Below are positions 1 to 9,210 of a stretch of 64,000 bases of DNA, piece after piece. Location of the stretch: positions 124,001 through 188,000 of the forward strand of contig JAHBTI010000002.1 of the NCBI GenBank assembly GCA_019638705.1. The letters run 5' to 3'. A program made the translations under genes and the position numbers. Numbering within the stretch: the first letter of the stretch is position 1; each line of letters begins with the position of its first letter. The stretch comes from Bacteroidota bacterium (lineage in GTDB: Bacteria; Bacteroidota; Bacteroidia; B-17B0; Aurantibacillaceae). The notes below the pieces were generated by a model. That model saw nothing but the letters and a program-made list of their open reading frames with translations. It was not told the DNA's origin and ran no database searches.

Positions 1-2823
1 GTTTAAACTTCCGTTTTTCAATTCATTTACCCCAACACAAGCATCTACTTTTTGTTGAAGGATAGCTGAGTTGTGGCAACCGTTCGCATCGGCAGATTCT
101 ACAAAATAATTGGTGGTGATGTTTGGGCTTGCCACTACGGCAGCACCATTAAACATGGCATTGCTCGATGTCCATGTGTAAGTTAGTGCGCCTGTTGCCG
201 TTAAGTTCACCGTTTCGCCGGCGCAAATGCCGTTTGGTTTTGATGAACTAACGCTTATTGCATCGGGTATATGTACTGTAACCTGCAAATCTGAGCTGCT
301 TGAACAGCCATTGGTTGCCGTGCCTGCCACAGTATAAAGCCCGCTTTGGTTTGGCGTAAGCACCACCACCGGTGCGTGGCTGCTGTTGGCGTTGGCTGAC
401 CATGTGTAAGTTAAAGCATCGCCTAATGCAAACAAGGTTATGTTATCGCCTTGGCAAATACTGTTGGTGAAAGATGCTGCTGTTACCACAGGTGCAGGTT
501 TTATAAACAACGAGAAAGAGGTACTGTTGGTACAACCGTCAAGACTTTCTGCTTCCACATAGTAATTAGGAAAACCATTTGCAGGGTTTACCACATAGTG
601 GTCATTAACCATCGTGTTTATGCTGTTAGTCCAGGTGTAAGAAAATGCGCCCGATGCCGTAACTGTATAAGTTTCGTTTGAACACACCACAACAGGGCTT
701 GCGTTTGTGTTAATTACAGGTACGGAAGATAATTCTATGGTAGGCTGAGGCGAAACGGTTAACGTTACAGGGCTTTTTGGGCTGGCGCAGCCGCCACCGG
801 CTTTTTTGTATCGTACATACCCGTTGAAATTACGAGTAATATTGCCGAACGCCCAAAATGCTCCGCCATATCCTTCATTTACGCGTATATCGGCATTTTG
901 TGCCAGCAAATTACCTAAGCCCGTACCGTTAGAATACCAAAATGTTCCGCCACAACTTGTGCAACCCACAGCAAAACCATAGGTTTGGTTTGCCTGCAAC
1001 GGGAAGTTCAGGTTCATAGGCACATACGTCATATTGCCCATACCTGCACCGGTTACATTAAAATTACCGCCTAATTGTGTCCAACCTGCTACATTATTGT
1101 TAAAGCCAATAGCAGAACCCGTTCTGTACCATACCTGAATGGTATAAACGGCATTATCCAAATTCAAATTAAAGCCGTCTAAAATAACATCTTGAAAAGT
1201 TAATATGTCAAACACATTTCCGCTTGCACCATTTCCTCCTACTAATGTAGTAAGCAACGAATCTCTTCCGCCGCCGCCGCCACTCATAGCCTGCACATAA
1301 AGCGTGCTGTCGGCAAACGAATTGTTAATGGCAATGGTAGAAATGCCTGTGGCAGAAGTGCCCGAACTTATGGCTGTGGTAGAAGTAGGGCTGCCGTACC
1401 ACGCAATGGTAGATGGTGTAAAGGACTGAGCCGTTAAAATGCCAGAACCCCCCTGACCGTTATTGCAATCCCACGCTCCCAACACCGACATCGTAGCATC
1501 TACCGCGCTCATGGTAAATCCTGCTGTAACAGAGCAACTATTCAGGTCGGTTACGGTTGCCGTAAACACGGTTGGCATGGCAGTATTTACAACTGTTACA
1601 ATGTTTGATTGGGTGATTACGCTGTTATTCCACTGAAACGAAGTACCCGTGTTGGTATTGATGTGAAGCGTATCGGAAGTGCCGAGGCAGGCAATGGTTT
1701 TTGTGCTTACAATTTCCGCGGTTAAATTAATTACAGACAAGGGCAGCGGAAAGGCTGCCGAATTACAGCCGTTTAATGTGCTGATTACGTTATAAATACC
1801 CGAATGTGCTGCCTGTGTAACAGGAATGGTGGGGTTTTGCAGTATTGATGAAAACCCGTTTGGTCCGCTCCAACTGAAACCTGCACCCGAAGTACTGGTT
1901 GTAGCCGTAAATGCCACAGGCTGCCCCACACACACGGTGGCAGGAAGCACGGTGGCTGAAGGAATAGCGGGAATTGGTTTACCAACCACAGCAATTTCGT
2001 TTGAGGTAGCCGATGCAGGAACGGAGGTGCAGGTAGATACCAACACATAATATACAGTGCCCGTTGCTACTGCGCCTGTTTGATAAGGTGAAAACGTTGT
2101 ACCCGAAGAACCACCGGTTACATTGGTATAAGGACCACCTTGTGTTGATGATTGTTGCCACTGATATGTTACACCGCCGAAAGTAGAAACTCCGGTAGCT
2201 GTAAAATTAACTGTTTGACCCGTACAAATAGTAGGAGTAAGAGCACTTATAGAGGCTGCGTTGGGAGCCGCTGTGCAAGAAACAGCCGCAATAATGTTCA
2301 CACAATAATCCTCCGTTTCACCCCAAGTTTGTTGTGCCACAGGGTCAGAGGGGGCTGAACCATAATTACAACGTACTCTTAAACGGGTTAATCCGGGAGT
2401 TGCTGAAATGGGGATAGTTACATTAACAATATATGTGGCGGGATTGGTTCCATTGTAAAGTGGTCCCATAACCAATTCAGGAACAGTATTAGTAAATGTG
2501 CCATTGCCGTCATAGTCAATCCAAGCTCTTACGCCTTCTACATCGCCACCGGTGGTTACAGACAATGCATAAGTCTGCCCTATTGTTAAGTTAGGTATGA
2601 ATGAAGAATACAGTTGATTGGGATTGCAACCTGTGTTGTTGTTTATTCCCGCAAAAGTTACATTACTAATGTAATCTATGCCACAACCGCTGGAGTAAAG
2701 ACTATTGGCATAAGTAACCGAGTTACATTGGGCTTTTACACTCCCTGTAGTGAAACAGCCGAAAATAATTAGAGCAATTAAAGTTTTTATTGCTGAAGTT
2801 TTTGTTTGTTTGTTTGTATTCAT
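1..2823 (-). CDS. T9SS cargo, GEVED/Ig-like repeat adhesin (C-term cut by window edge)
   Basis: An open frame of 941 codons runs without a stop from ATG 2823 to base 1, so the C-terminus is missing. The protein opens with a Lys/Asn-rich start and a hydrophobic stretch ending in VKAQ, a likely signal peptide. Next comes a GEVED-type domain (AWIDYDGNG, then GETEDYCVNI at roughly residues 100-155). Several PKD/Ig-like modules follow, with the recurring motifs CxGETVNLTA and TYTW. A central region of about 200 residues around a GGGGG stretch has a different fold. The last visible residues, CVGVNELKN, match the sequence just before the YPNP sorting domain of the neighbour at 2899-4992, so a T9SS type A domain probably lies beyond the edge. 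It is probably a cell-surface or secreted protein. The last ~260 visible residues closely resemble the neighbour, suggesting tandem duplication. Confidence 0.88.
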   Translation of the reverse strand, partial: MNTNKQTKTSAIKTLIALIIFGCFTTGSVKAQCNSVTYANSLYSSGCGIDYISNVTFAGINNNTGCNPNQLYSSFIPNLTIGQTYALSVTTGGDVEGVRAWIDYDGNGTFTNTVPELVMGPLYNGTNPATYIVNVTIPISATPGLTRLRVRCNYGSAPSDPVAQQTWGETEDYCVNIIAAVSCTAAPNAASISALTPTICTGQTVNFTATGVSTFGGVTYQWQQSSTQGGPYTNVTGGSSGTTFSPYQTGAVATGTVYYVLVSTCTSVPASATSNEIAVVGKPIPAIPSATVLPATVCVGQPVAFTATTSTSGAGFSWSGPNGFSSILQNPTIPVTQAAHSGIYNVISTLNGCNSAAFPLPLSVINLTAEIVSTKTIACLGTSDTLHINTNTGTSFQWNNSVITQSNIVTVVNTAMPTVFTATVTDLNSCSVTAGFTMSAVDATMSVLGAWDCNNGQGGSGILTAQSFTPSTIAWYGSPTSTTAISSGTSATGISTIAINNSFADSTLYVQAMSGGGGGRDSLLTTLVGGNGASGNVFDILTFQDVILDGFNLNLDNAVYTIQVWYRTGSAIGFNNNVAGWTQLGGNFNVTGAGMGNMTYVPMNLNFPLQANQTYGFAVGCTSCGGTFWYSNGTGLGNLLAQNADIRVNEGYGGAFWAFGNITRNFNGYVRYKKAGGGCASPKSPVTLTVSPQPTIELSSVPVINTNASPVVVCSNETYTVTASGAFSYTWTNSINTMVNDHYVVNPANGFPNYYVEAESLDGCTNSTSFSLFIKPAPVVTAASFTNSICQGDNITLFALGDALTYTWSANANSSHAPVVVLTPNQSGLYTVAGTATNGCSSSSDLQVTVHIPDAISVSSSKPNGICAGETVNLTATGALTYTWTSSNAMFNGAAVVASPNITTNYFVESADANGCHNSAILQQKVDACVGVNELKNGSLN

Positions 2824-2843
2824 AATTTTATGTGATTTAAAGA

Positions 2844-2874
2844 GATTTGGCAACTTTTTTAAAGTTACCAAATC
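2844..2874 (-). terminator. hairpin between the two tandem T9SS genes
   Basis: Arms of 14 nt, GATTTGGTAACTTT and AAAGTTGCCAAATC as read on the minus strand, pair with one G-T wobble around an AAA loop. The hairpin lies 24 nt after the stop of the upstream adhesin and before the ATG of the next. The following bases are only moderately T-rich, so it may be a weak terminator, an attenuator or an mRNA-stabilising stem. Confidence 0.5.
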
Positions 2875-2898
2875 CCATATTAGTTTATAATAGTTTAT

Positions 2899-4992
2899 TT
2901 ATTGTTTTACGATTTTAATTACCTCAACGGTATTGTTAGATTTTACTTTTACAAAGTAAACACCGTTTTGTAAGGACTCAATGTTTAAATTAATTTTATC
3001 GTTGTTTGTAGTGCCTGATAAAACTACTCTGCCAGTAAGGTCAAATAATTCAACGGTTTTTTCCGCGCCATTATTCAGTTCAACGGTAATTTGTGAGTTG
3101 GCAGGGTTTGGATAAACGCTTAACTCATCGCTCACCGCTCCTAACTCAGTAATACCAACACAGGCATCTACTTTTTGCTGTATGTTGCCCAAACTTATGC
3201 AACCATTGGCATCGGTTGCGGTTATCATGTAGTTGGTAGTAATTTCGGGGCTTACCTCAATGGAAGAGCCTGCAAATATGCCGCTGTTTGAATTCCATGT
3301 GTAAGTTACTGCACCCTGCGCGGTTAAGTTCACGGTTTCGCCTGCACAAATACCATTTGGTTTAGGGGTAGTAGCCGTTATATTAGCCGGCGTGTGTACC
3401 GTGATAGACTGGCTTGATGAAGTCATACAACCGTTAGCTGCCGTTGCGCTTACAACATAAAGTCCGCTTTGCGCAGGTGTTACCACAATAACAGGGGCAT
3501 TGCTGCTGTTAGCATTAGCTGACCATGTGTAAGTTACAGCGTTGCCGAAAGTAAACAAAGTAACGTTTCCACCCTGACAAACATTGTTTGTAAACGCCAC
3601 AGCCGTAACTATGGGCGCATCTTTTATTTGCAATGAAAATGCTGTTTCGCCAAAGCAGCCGTCAATACTTTCTGCTTCTACACCGTATTCAGGATAACCG
3701 TTTGCAGGGTTTACCACATAAACGTTATTAATAAGGCTGTTTGGTCCGTTAGTCCAGGTGTAAGTAAATGCACCCGATGCCGTAACGGTGTAAGTTTCGT
3801 TTGAACACACCACAATAGGGCTTGCGTTTGTGTTAATTACAGGCGCAGAAACCAAAGCTACGGTAGGATTAGGGAAAACCGAAAAAATGTTTGAATTAAC
3901 CGTAACCGCTTCGCTTATACAAGTTGCCTCCAACATATAGTAAACAGGGTTCGCACCCAATCCGTCTGTTTGGTAAGCACCAAAAACTCCGGGAGTACCA
4001 CCGCTTACAGGACTAAAAGGTCCGCCGGAAGAAGATGACTCCATCCATTGATAATCAACACCGGTATATGGCGGACCGGCACCAAAGTTTGCATCAAAAT
4101 TTACAGTCTCGCCTGCATGCAGACACAAGGTATTATCGGGCGTAGCCGCTGTACTAATAGTTGGTGTTTGAATGCTGTTTGTGCAAGGTATAGTATGATA
4201 CCATTGGTAAGTTTGACCACTTGTGGGTGCAATGACACTCGTCATCCAACAAGTTGCATTATTAGCTGTTCCCGCAGTTGATGTTGCCCAATTACCGCCT
4301 GAGGAAAGTACCACTCTATTGTTATAGTCAGCATTGGTAGTGCCTCTTAGACCAACCTCTGCACCATAGTTATTAGGGGGGGTTGTGAAATTATACACAA
4401 CAGAAATTATGTTAGTGCCTTCATCTAAACGAATTTGAAAATTCAACACACCGCCATAACTCAGGGTTGAAAAGTTTGCCCATTGTATAACACAAGTGCG
4501 ACTTGGTGCAGTACCAATGGTTTCTACCCTGATATTACCGCCATTAGCATTTAAGTCGCAACTAAGTGCCGCCACTCTACGTTGTAAATTAGGCGGAGCA
4601 GTTGAAGTACCACTAATACCCCACAGCCAACCTGAGTTGTTGTTCATATTCACCGGATTTGGAGTCAGGGTTGATTGCCCGAAGGAAATCCATCCGTTAT
4701 TATTAATACCAAAACGGTCGTACACCACCCCACCAAAGGTAAAGTTAAAGCCAATACTTATACCGGGACCTGTTTGGACATTCGAGGTAGGGTTAGCTTG
4801 ATTTGTCCAATAGCCGTCGTCGGAGGAAGATGTGCCAAATACTGTTCCACCGCTGATTGCAGTATACGTTCCCTGAAATTGGGTAAAGTTGTAAGCTGAA
4901 ATGGCTACGGTTTGCGCCATGGCTGCCGAACCAATGCTTACTGTTGCTAATACAGCAAGCAATTTTTTAATTTTTAGTAGTGGTTTTCTCAT
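2899..4992 (-). CDS. T9SS type A sorted Ig-like repeat protein
   Basis: About 697 residues from the ATG at 4992. An ATG 36 nt further upstream is in frame, but it overlaps a promoter-like box (5026-5033), and the 4992 start gives a proper signal peptide (MRKPLLK, hydrophobic core, AMAQ). The N-terminal ~240 residues form a beta-rich domain (GFNFTFGG, NNNGWISFG) common in secreted Bacteroidota proteins. Several Ig/PKD-like modules with CxxETVNxxA and YTWS motifs follow. The C-terminus is a canonical T9SS type A sorting domain: LSVYPNPAN, ELFDLTGRVV, LQNGVYFVKV and a basic last turn. It is probably exported by the Sec system and T9SS and anchored at, or released from, the cell surface. Its ligand cannot be inferred. 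It shares its C-terminal half with the gene at 1-2823. Confidence 0.9.
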   Translation of the reverse strand: MRKPLLKIKKLLAVLATVSIGSAAMAQTVAISAYNFTQFQGTYTAISGGTVFGTSSSDDGYWTNQANPTSNVQTGPGISIGFNFTFGGVVYDRFGINNNGWISFGQSTLTPNPVNMNNNSGWLWGISGTSTAPPNLQRRVAALSCDLNANGGNIRVETIGTAPSRTCVIQWANFSTLSYGGVLNFQIRLDEGTNIISVVYNFTTPPNNYGAEVGLRGTTNADYNNRVVLSSGGNWATSTAGTANNATCWMTSVIAPTSGQTYQWYHTIPCTNSIQTPTISTAATPDNTLCLHAGETVNFDANFGAGPPYTGVDYQWMESSSSGGPFSPVSGGTPGVFGAYQTDGLGANPVYYMLEATCISEAVTVNSNIFSVFPNPTVALVSAPVINTNASPIVVCSNETYTVTASGAFTYTWTNGPNSLINNVYVVNPANGYPEYGVEAESIDGCFGETAFSLQIKDAPIVTAVAFTNNVCQGGNVTLFTFGNAVTYTWSANANSSNAPVIVVTPAQSGLYVVSATAANGCMTSSSQSITVHTPANITATTPKPNGICAGETVNLTAQGAVTYTWNSNSGIFAGSSIEVSPEITTNYMITATDANGCISLGNIQQKVDACVGITELGAVSDELSVYPNPANSQITVELNNGAEKTVELFDLTGRVVLSGTTNNDKINLNIESLQNGVYFVKVKSNNTVEVIKIVKQ

Positions 4993-5025
4993 AAACTTTA
5001 AATTTGTTAAATAATACTTTGCAAC

Positions 5026-5057
5026 CAAATGTACATAACTAAAATTACAATTTCAAG
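5026..5057 (-). promoter_or_regulatory. Bacteroidota-type promoter for the T9SS gene at 2899-4992
   Basis: On the minus strand a perfect -7 box TACATTTG (5026-5033) is preceded, after a 20-nt spacer, by CTTG (5054-5057), one mismatch from the TTTG -33 consensus of the Bacteroides primary sigma factor. It lies 33 nt upstream of the preferred ATG and rules against the longer start. Confidence 0.55.
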
Positions 5058-5228
5058 AATTTTAACAAAAATCTTTACTAAATTCGTTTAACTTTGGTTT
5101 AAAGTTTTTTAGAAAAAAACTTATTTGGTTGAATACAAGAATTTTGTGAAAGCATTCAAATCAGAAAATACGTTTTAAGAAGTAAAAAAATATTTGGAAT
5201 AAACCTTAAAACAGACTTTTAAGCCCAC

Positions 5229-7295
5229 TCAAATCCCCAAAAACCGTTTTCTGAAAAACCATTCTGTTGCCAAAAGCAGAATTATCAAGCCAAAAAGCCA
5301 CTTTAATTCTATGAGCGGCGAGGTAGAAGTTTGAGAGTAGGTGATAGGTTTTATCTGTTCGCTTTGCAAAATTTCGTTTTCTAATTTATCAAATTCATTC
5401 GGGTAAAATAATTTTCCGCCGCTGCGGTTGCTCAACTGATACAATAAATTGTGATTGGCAACCGTATTTATTTTTTCGGCGATGACTTCTTTTACGACGA
5501 TGATGCCTTGTTTCAAAAACAGTTCGTTGTTTACTTTTACCTGGGCTTCGTATTTGTATTCGCCCGCAGGCAAAATGCCGAGATTTAATTTATAAGCATT
5601 GCTTGTTTTGCTGAATGTGTAATTAAATTTTTTGTTTTCGGAATTGCTGAGCACCAACGTAACATCGGGTTCGGTGAGGCTTTCGTAGCTTTTATTATAA
5701 ACCTGTGCGTTGAGTTCAACATTTTCGTTTTCGTTAATAATTTTCGGCGCAACAATTCTGAAAAAACTTTTGTCGCTTTTCACCGAAAGGTATTGCACGG
5801 TTTTGCTGATGAGTTCGTTAAACAAATTATGATTTTGATGTTCGGCAAAATCGCGGAGTTTCCATTTCCAAAGTCCGTCACCTAAGAAGAGCGCGGTTTT
5901 TAAACCGTTCATATCACTGAAAGTTAAAATTGGATTTTCGGTTTCCACTGTGCCAATGCGTTGATTGATTAAATTGTTTGCGCCGTTGCTCACAGCATAA
6001 TTCCCGAAAAATGTTTTTACGGCGGGCAAATCTTTCATAAAACTTTTCAGTTCGTTGCTGATGTTAAACAAACCGAAAGTCGTATTAATAAAAGGCTCGC
6101 TGTCGTTGCTGCGATTACCCGAATTGCTGATTTTCACGGCAGGTAAATTTTCGGTAGTGTTCGGGTTTACAATCCACACGGGAATATTTTCGTTTTTGCA
6201 CAGATTCAAAAACTGAAATTCGTTTTGCGAAAATCCGTGCAAAATAACCAGACTGTATGCTTTTAAAGGCTTTTGAAAATCCTGCGAAAACGTAAATTCA
6301 AAATCGTAAGAGGTATTGTTTGTAATGGCTTCTTTAATGGCAAAAATATCGGGGTGCGGTGCGTTGGCGAGCAACAAAATTTTTTCGCGGTTGTCAATCA
6401 CTTCCATAGCGAAAGACTGAACGTTGTTTGAAACATTTTTTTCACCTTCAAGAACGGTAACTTTTGCCGTGTATTTTACAATGCCCGCCTTTTCTGCATT
6501 TAGCGTGAAGTTACAAGTGCTTAAAAAATTTTCGTGATTGATTTTTAAATTTTGTTTTGCTTTTTCAAGGTTACCGTCAAACAATTTTACTTCTACTTCT
6601 TTGCCCTGAAATTTTTTTGCGTTCACAATTATTTCCACAGGAAAATCATTTCCCGAATAGGCAATTTGGTTGTGATTAATTTTTTGAATGAGTACATCTT
6701 TTATTTCATTCGTATCACCAACTGCAATGCTGAAAATGGGATAACCCAATTTTTCCGAAGCGTAGAGCGGGTTTGCGCCTTTGTTGTAAATGCCGTCGCT
6801 AATCAAAATCAATGCACCCACATTCTGATTTGAAAAATTATTATCCAAATCGTGAATTAAATTATCCATGTCGGTTTCTTTTTCCGAAAAGTCGGGGGCT
6901 TCGTCTGTTGAGTTTGTTTTATTGCCAAACAAAACGGTTTTAAATGTAAATTTTTCGCCTGCGTTTTTTTTCAGCGTGTTTAATTTTTCCTGCAAGGCGT
7001 GTTTTATAAAGTTACTGTCAGCCGCCGCCGTCATTGACGATGAATTGTCAATCGCCACAATCACCAAAGGATTTTGCGTTTCATTTTTTATTTGTTTCAG
7101 CAAAATGTTGAGTAACAAAAACGCTATCAACGTTACACTTACAAAACGCAACAACAACAAGGCGCGAAGAATTGAAATGGGTGCTTCGCTGTTTTTTTTG
7201 TTTTTAAAATACAACCAAAAAGAAATTGCCGCGCCAAGTAAAATACTTAACACAACAAAATACCAAGGGCTATTGAATATGATTTTTGAGAACAT
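5229..7295 (-). CDS. VWA-domain membrane protein
   Basis: 688 residues. Two membrane segments lie near the N-terminus (about 10-30 and 45-66). A von Willebrand A domain starts at VIVAIDNSSSM with an intact MIDAS motif (D83, S85, S87). The middle has a Rossmann-like region (ILLLANAPHPDIFAIKEAI) resembling the class I glutamine-amidotransferase-like fold often fused to such proteins, followed by beta-rich, probably periplasmic domains. A C-terminal membrane helix ends in EWFFRKR. Proteins of this architecture are common in Bacteroidota and distantly resemble Bat proteins, but no reaction is established. It follows fabG by 79 bp, the gap being filled by a palindromic repeat, so cotranscription is uncertain. 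Confidence 0.85.
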   Translation of the reverse strand: MFSKIIFNSPWYFVVLSILLGAAISFWLYFKNKKNSEAPISILRALLLLRFVSVTLIAFLLLNILLKQIKNETQNPLVIVAIDNSSSMTAAADSNFIKHALQEKLNTLKKNAGEKFTFKTVLFGNKTNSTDEAPDFSEKETDMDNLIHDLDNNFSNQNVGALILISDGIYNKGANPLYASEKLGYPIFSIAVGDTNEIKDVLIQKINHNQIAYSGNDFPVEIIVNAKKFQGKEVEVKLFDGNLEKAKQNLKINHENFLSTCNFTLNAEKAGIVKYTAKVTVLEGEKNVSNNVQSFAMEVIDNREKILLLANAPHPDIFAIKEAITNNTSYDFEFTFSQDFQKPLKAYSLVILHGFSQNEFQFLNLCKNENIPVWIVNPNTTENLPAVKISNSGNRSNDSEPFINTTFGLFNISNELKSFMKDLPAVKTFFGNYAVSNGANNLINQRIGTVETENPILTFSDMNGLKTALFLGDGLWKWKLRDFAEHQNHNLFNELISKTVQYLSVKSDKSFFRIVAPKIINENENVELNAQVYNKSYESLTEPDVTLVLSNSENKKFNYTFSKTSNAYKLNLGILPAGEYKYEAQVKVNNELFLKQGIIVVKEVIAEKINTVANHNLLYQLSNRSGGKLFYPNEFDKLENEILQSEQIKPITYSQTSTSPLIELKWLFGLIILLLATEWFFRKRFLGI

Positions 7296-7302
7296 TTTTT
7301 TT

Positions 7303-7374
7303 CAGACACAGAGGCACAAAGGCGCGGAGACACAGAGGGGATTAGCAAATCTCTGTGCCTCCGTGCTTCTGTGT
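7303..7374. repeat. Family A palindromic interspersed repeat (CACAGAGGCACAGAG type)
   Basis: An imperfect inverted repeat: acacagaggcac and cggagacacagag on the left pair with ctctgtgcctccg and tgcttctgtgt on the right. The left arm carries about 8 extra bases. It directly abuts the fabG stop codon (7375-7377) and fills most of the gap to the VWA gene. Related sequence occurs at 13319-13452 and 52526-52552. It may act as a terminator or mRNA end. Confidence 0.7.
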
Positions 7375-8121
7375 TTAAACCTGCATTCCCCCACAAACAT
7401 TAATACATTGACCTGTAACGTACGCGCTGAGGTCACTTGCCAAAAATAAAGTTACGTTTGCTACGTCTTCGGGTGAGCCGCCGCGTTTCAAGGGAATAGC
7501 ATCGCGCCACGATTGAACAACTTTTTCATCCAATGCGCCTGTCATTTCCGTTTCAATAAAACCGGGTGCGATGGCATTACTGCGAATGTTGCGCGAGCCG
7601 AGTTCTTTTGCAATAGATTTTGTAAATCCGATAATGCCCGCTTTGGAAGCCGAATAGTTGCTTTGTCCTGCGTTGCCGCTCACACCAACCACCGAACTCA
7701 TATTAATAATAGAACCTTTTTTCGCTTTCAACATCGGTTTTTGCACGGCTTTCACCATATTGAACACCGATTTTAAATTGGCTTGCATCACCTCGTCCCA
7801 TTGCTGTTCGCTCATGCGCATTAACAAGGTGTCGCGGGTAATGCCTGCGTTGTTTACCAACACATCAACCGTGCCGAAATCGTTTACAACGGTGTTTACC
7901 AATTCTTCGGCGGCTTTAAAATCACCTGCATCGCTTTTGTAGCCTTTGGCTTTTATACCCAATGCCGAAAGTTCCGCTTCCAGTGCTTTTGCTTTGTCTT
8001 CAGAACTCACATAAGTAAACGCCACGTTTGCGCCTTGCTGTGCGAATAATGTTGCAATGCCTCTGCCTATGCCGCGTGTAGCTCCTGTAACCAGAGCCGT
8101 TTTATTTTGTAATAACTTCAT
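7375..8121 (-). CDS. fabG: 3-oxoacyl-[acyl-carrier-protein] reductase
   Basis: 248 residues from the ATG at 8121. An in-frame ATG at 8172 would place a promoter-like box inside the gene and adds a non-family extension. This is a classical short-chain dehydrogenase: TGATRGIGRGIA for NADP(H) binding near residues 12-23, LVNNAGITRD, the catalytic Ser in INMSSVVG, and YSASK supplying Tyr and Lys. The GFIETEMTG and C-terminal GGMQV motifs fit FabG, which reduces 3-oxoacyl-ACP in cytosolic fatty acid elongation. Length is normal for FabG. The downstream gene encodes an unrelated VWA membrane protein. Confidence 0.93.
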   Translation of the reverse strand: MKLLQNKTALVTGATRGIGRGIATLFAQQGANVAFTYVSSEDKAKALEAELSALGIKAKGYKSDAGDFKAAEELVNTVVNDFGTVDVLVNNAGITRDTLLMRMSEQQWDEVMQANLKSVFNMVKAVQKPMLKAKKGSIINMSSVVGVSGNAGQSNYSASKAGIIGFTKSIAKELGSRNIRSNAIAPGFIETEMTGALDEKVVQSWRDAIPLKRGGSPEDVANVTLFLASDLSAYVTGQCINVCGGMQV

Positions 8122-8145
8122 ATAATTTAATTTTTTCTGAAAAGC

Positions 8146-8178
8146 CAAAGATAGTTTTTTAAACGCATTCACACTAAA
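8146..8178 (-). promoter_or_regulatory. Bacteroidota-type promoter for fabG
   Basis: On the minus strand a perfect TATCTTTG (8146-8153) is preceded, after 21 nt, by TTTA (8175-8178), one mismatch from the -33 TTTG. The expected transcription start is about 20 nt before the ATG at 8121, supporting the shorter start. Confidence 0.5.
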
Positions 8179-8214
8179 ATCCTTTAATTTGCGTTCTCTT
8201 AAAAAATTGTTTTT

Positions 8215-9144
8215 ATGATGAAACGCATTTTCATTTTTTCACTGCTTATTATTTCATTTGCCTTAAACGCGCAAGACAGTACAAACGTTCTTCTTTCAAA
8301 ACGCGGCGAACCCATTTTGCCCGAAGCAAAAGAGTGGGGCATTGGTGTGGACGCAACACCTGTGTTTAATTACATTGCCAACCTTAACAAGGGCATTTAC
8401 GAAAAAAACCTTCCCACCATTACAGGAAAATATTTTAAAGATGCGCAAACGGCGTATCGCGTAAGTGTGCGCTTTGGCGTTACCAACACAACAACCCGCT
8501 CCATGGTGCGTGACAGAAGCCTTACACCCGGAGGTGCTAACCAAGTATATTCAATAGCGGAATACAAAAAAGAAAATAGTTGGAAACGCACAGGCGCAGC
8601 CGTTGGCGTGAGTGCAGGGATTGAAAAACGTAGAGGAAAAACGCGCTTGCAAGGTTTTTATGGTGGAGAGCTTGGTTTGTACTTTTCTTCATTAACAGAT
8701 AAATTTTCTTACGGCAATGCTTTAACTACCACAGGCACAGCCGTTAATGTAAGCAGCGAAGATGCCATGACACATGACGTTTTTGGCAGCGCAAACAATA
8801 TAGATTCACTCGTTTCTATTTATTCAAAAATTGGTAACGCCCGCATTACTGAAAGAAAAAACGGATTAACGTTTACATTCGGTGCAAGAGCCTTTGCAGG
8901 CGCAGAATATTTTGTACTTCCGAAACTAAGCATTGGCGCGGAATTTGGTTGGGGCTTGAGTTTTACTTCTTACGGGCAATCGGTTACCGAATACGAATCT
9001 AAAGGCACATCAAGCGCGGGTTCTGTTATGGTTGCACCCACAACCGTTACAAGCAAAAAAGGCAGTAAGTTTGCCTTAGACAATAGTTCTGTTAATGCTT
9101 TGTGGGGTTCGGCAGCAATATTAAGAGTGAGTCTTTATTTTTAA
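8215..9144 (+). CDS. putative outer-membrane beta-barrel protein
   Basis: 309 residues, starting ATGATG (8215 or 8218; the second gives the more usual signal peptide MKRIFIFSLLIISFALNAQ). The mature part has alternating hydrophobic and polar strands rich in Gly and aromatics (GIGVDATPVFNYIA, LGLYFSS, FTFGARAFAGAEYFVLPKLSIGAEFGWGLSF). It ends in LRVSLYF, the C-terminal Phe typical of outer-membrane barrels. No enzyme motif is visible and the specific function is unknown. It is divergent from fabG and convergent with the esterase-like gene at 9211-10368. Confidence 0.8.
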   Translation: MMKRIFIFSLLIISFALNAQDSTNVLLSKRGEPILPEAKEWGIGVDATPVFNYIANLNKGIYEKNLPTITGKYFKDAQTAYRVSVRFGVTNTTTRSMVRDRSLTPGGANQVYSIAEYKKENSWKRTGAAVGVSAGIEKRRGKTRLQGFYGGELGLYFSSLTDKFSYGNALTTTGTAVNVSSEDAMTHDVFGSANNIDSLVSIYSKIGNARITERKNGLTFTFGARAFAGAEYFVLPKLSIGAEFGWGLSFTSYGQSVTEYESKGTSSAGSVMVAPTTVTSKKGSKFALDNSSVNALWGSAAILRVSLYF

Positions 9145-9210
9145 ATTGCTTGAGGTTTTAGCCAATAATGCCATAGAGGCGACGGAAATATAAAAGTATT
9201 TATAGATTGT

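Noticed and set aside
1..5028. possible CRISPR or tandem DNA repeat array
   Set aside because: The periodicity comes from Ig-like protein modules; units are long, divergent and in frame, with no short identical repeats and spacers.
5058..5228. possible small RNA or terminator upstream of the T9SS gene
   Set aside because: AT-rich with a weak AACTTT/AAAGTT stem near 5089-5107 whose T-tract is in the plus orientation, facing no gene end; too weak to call.
6868..7449. 193-residue plus-strand frame across the VWA gene start and the family A repeat
   Set aside because: Antisense to the VWA and fabG genes; its apparent hydrophobic and repetitive sequence comes from the reversed repeat and membrane codons.
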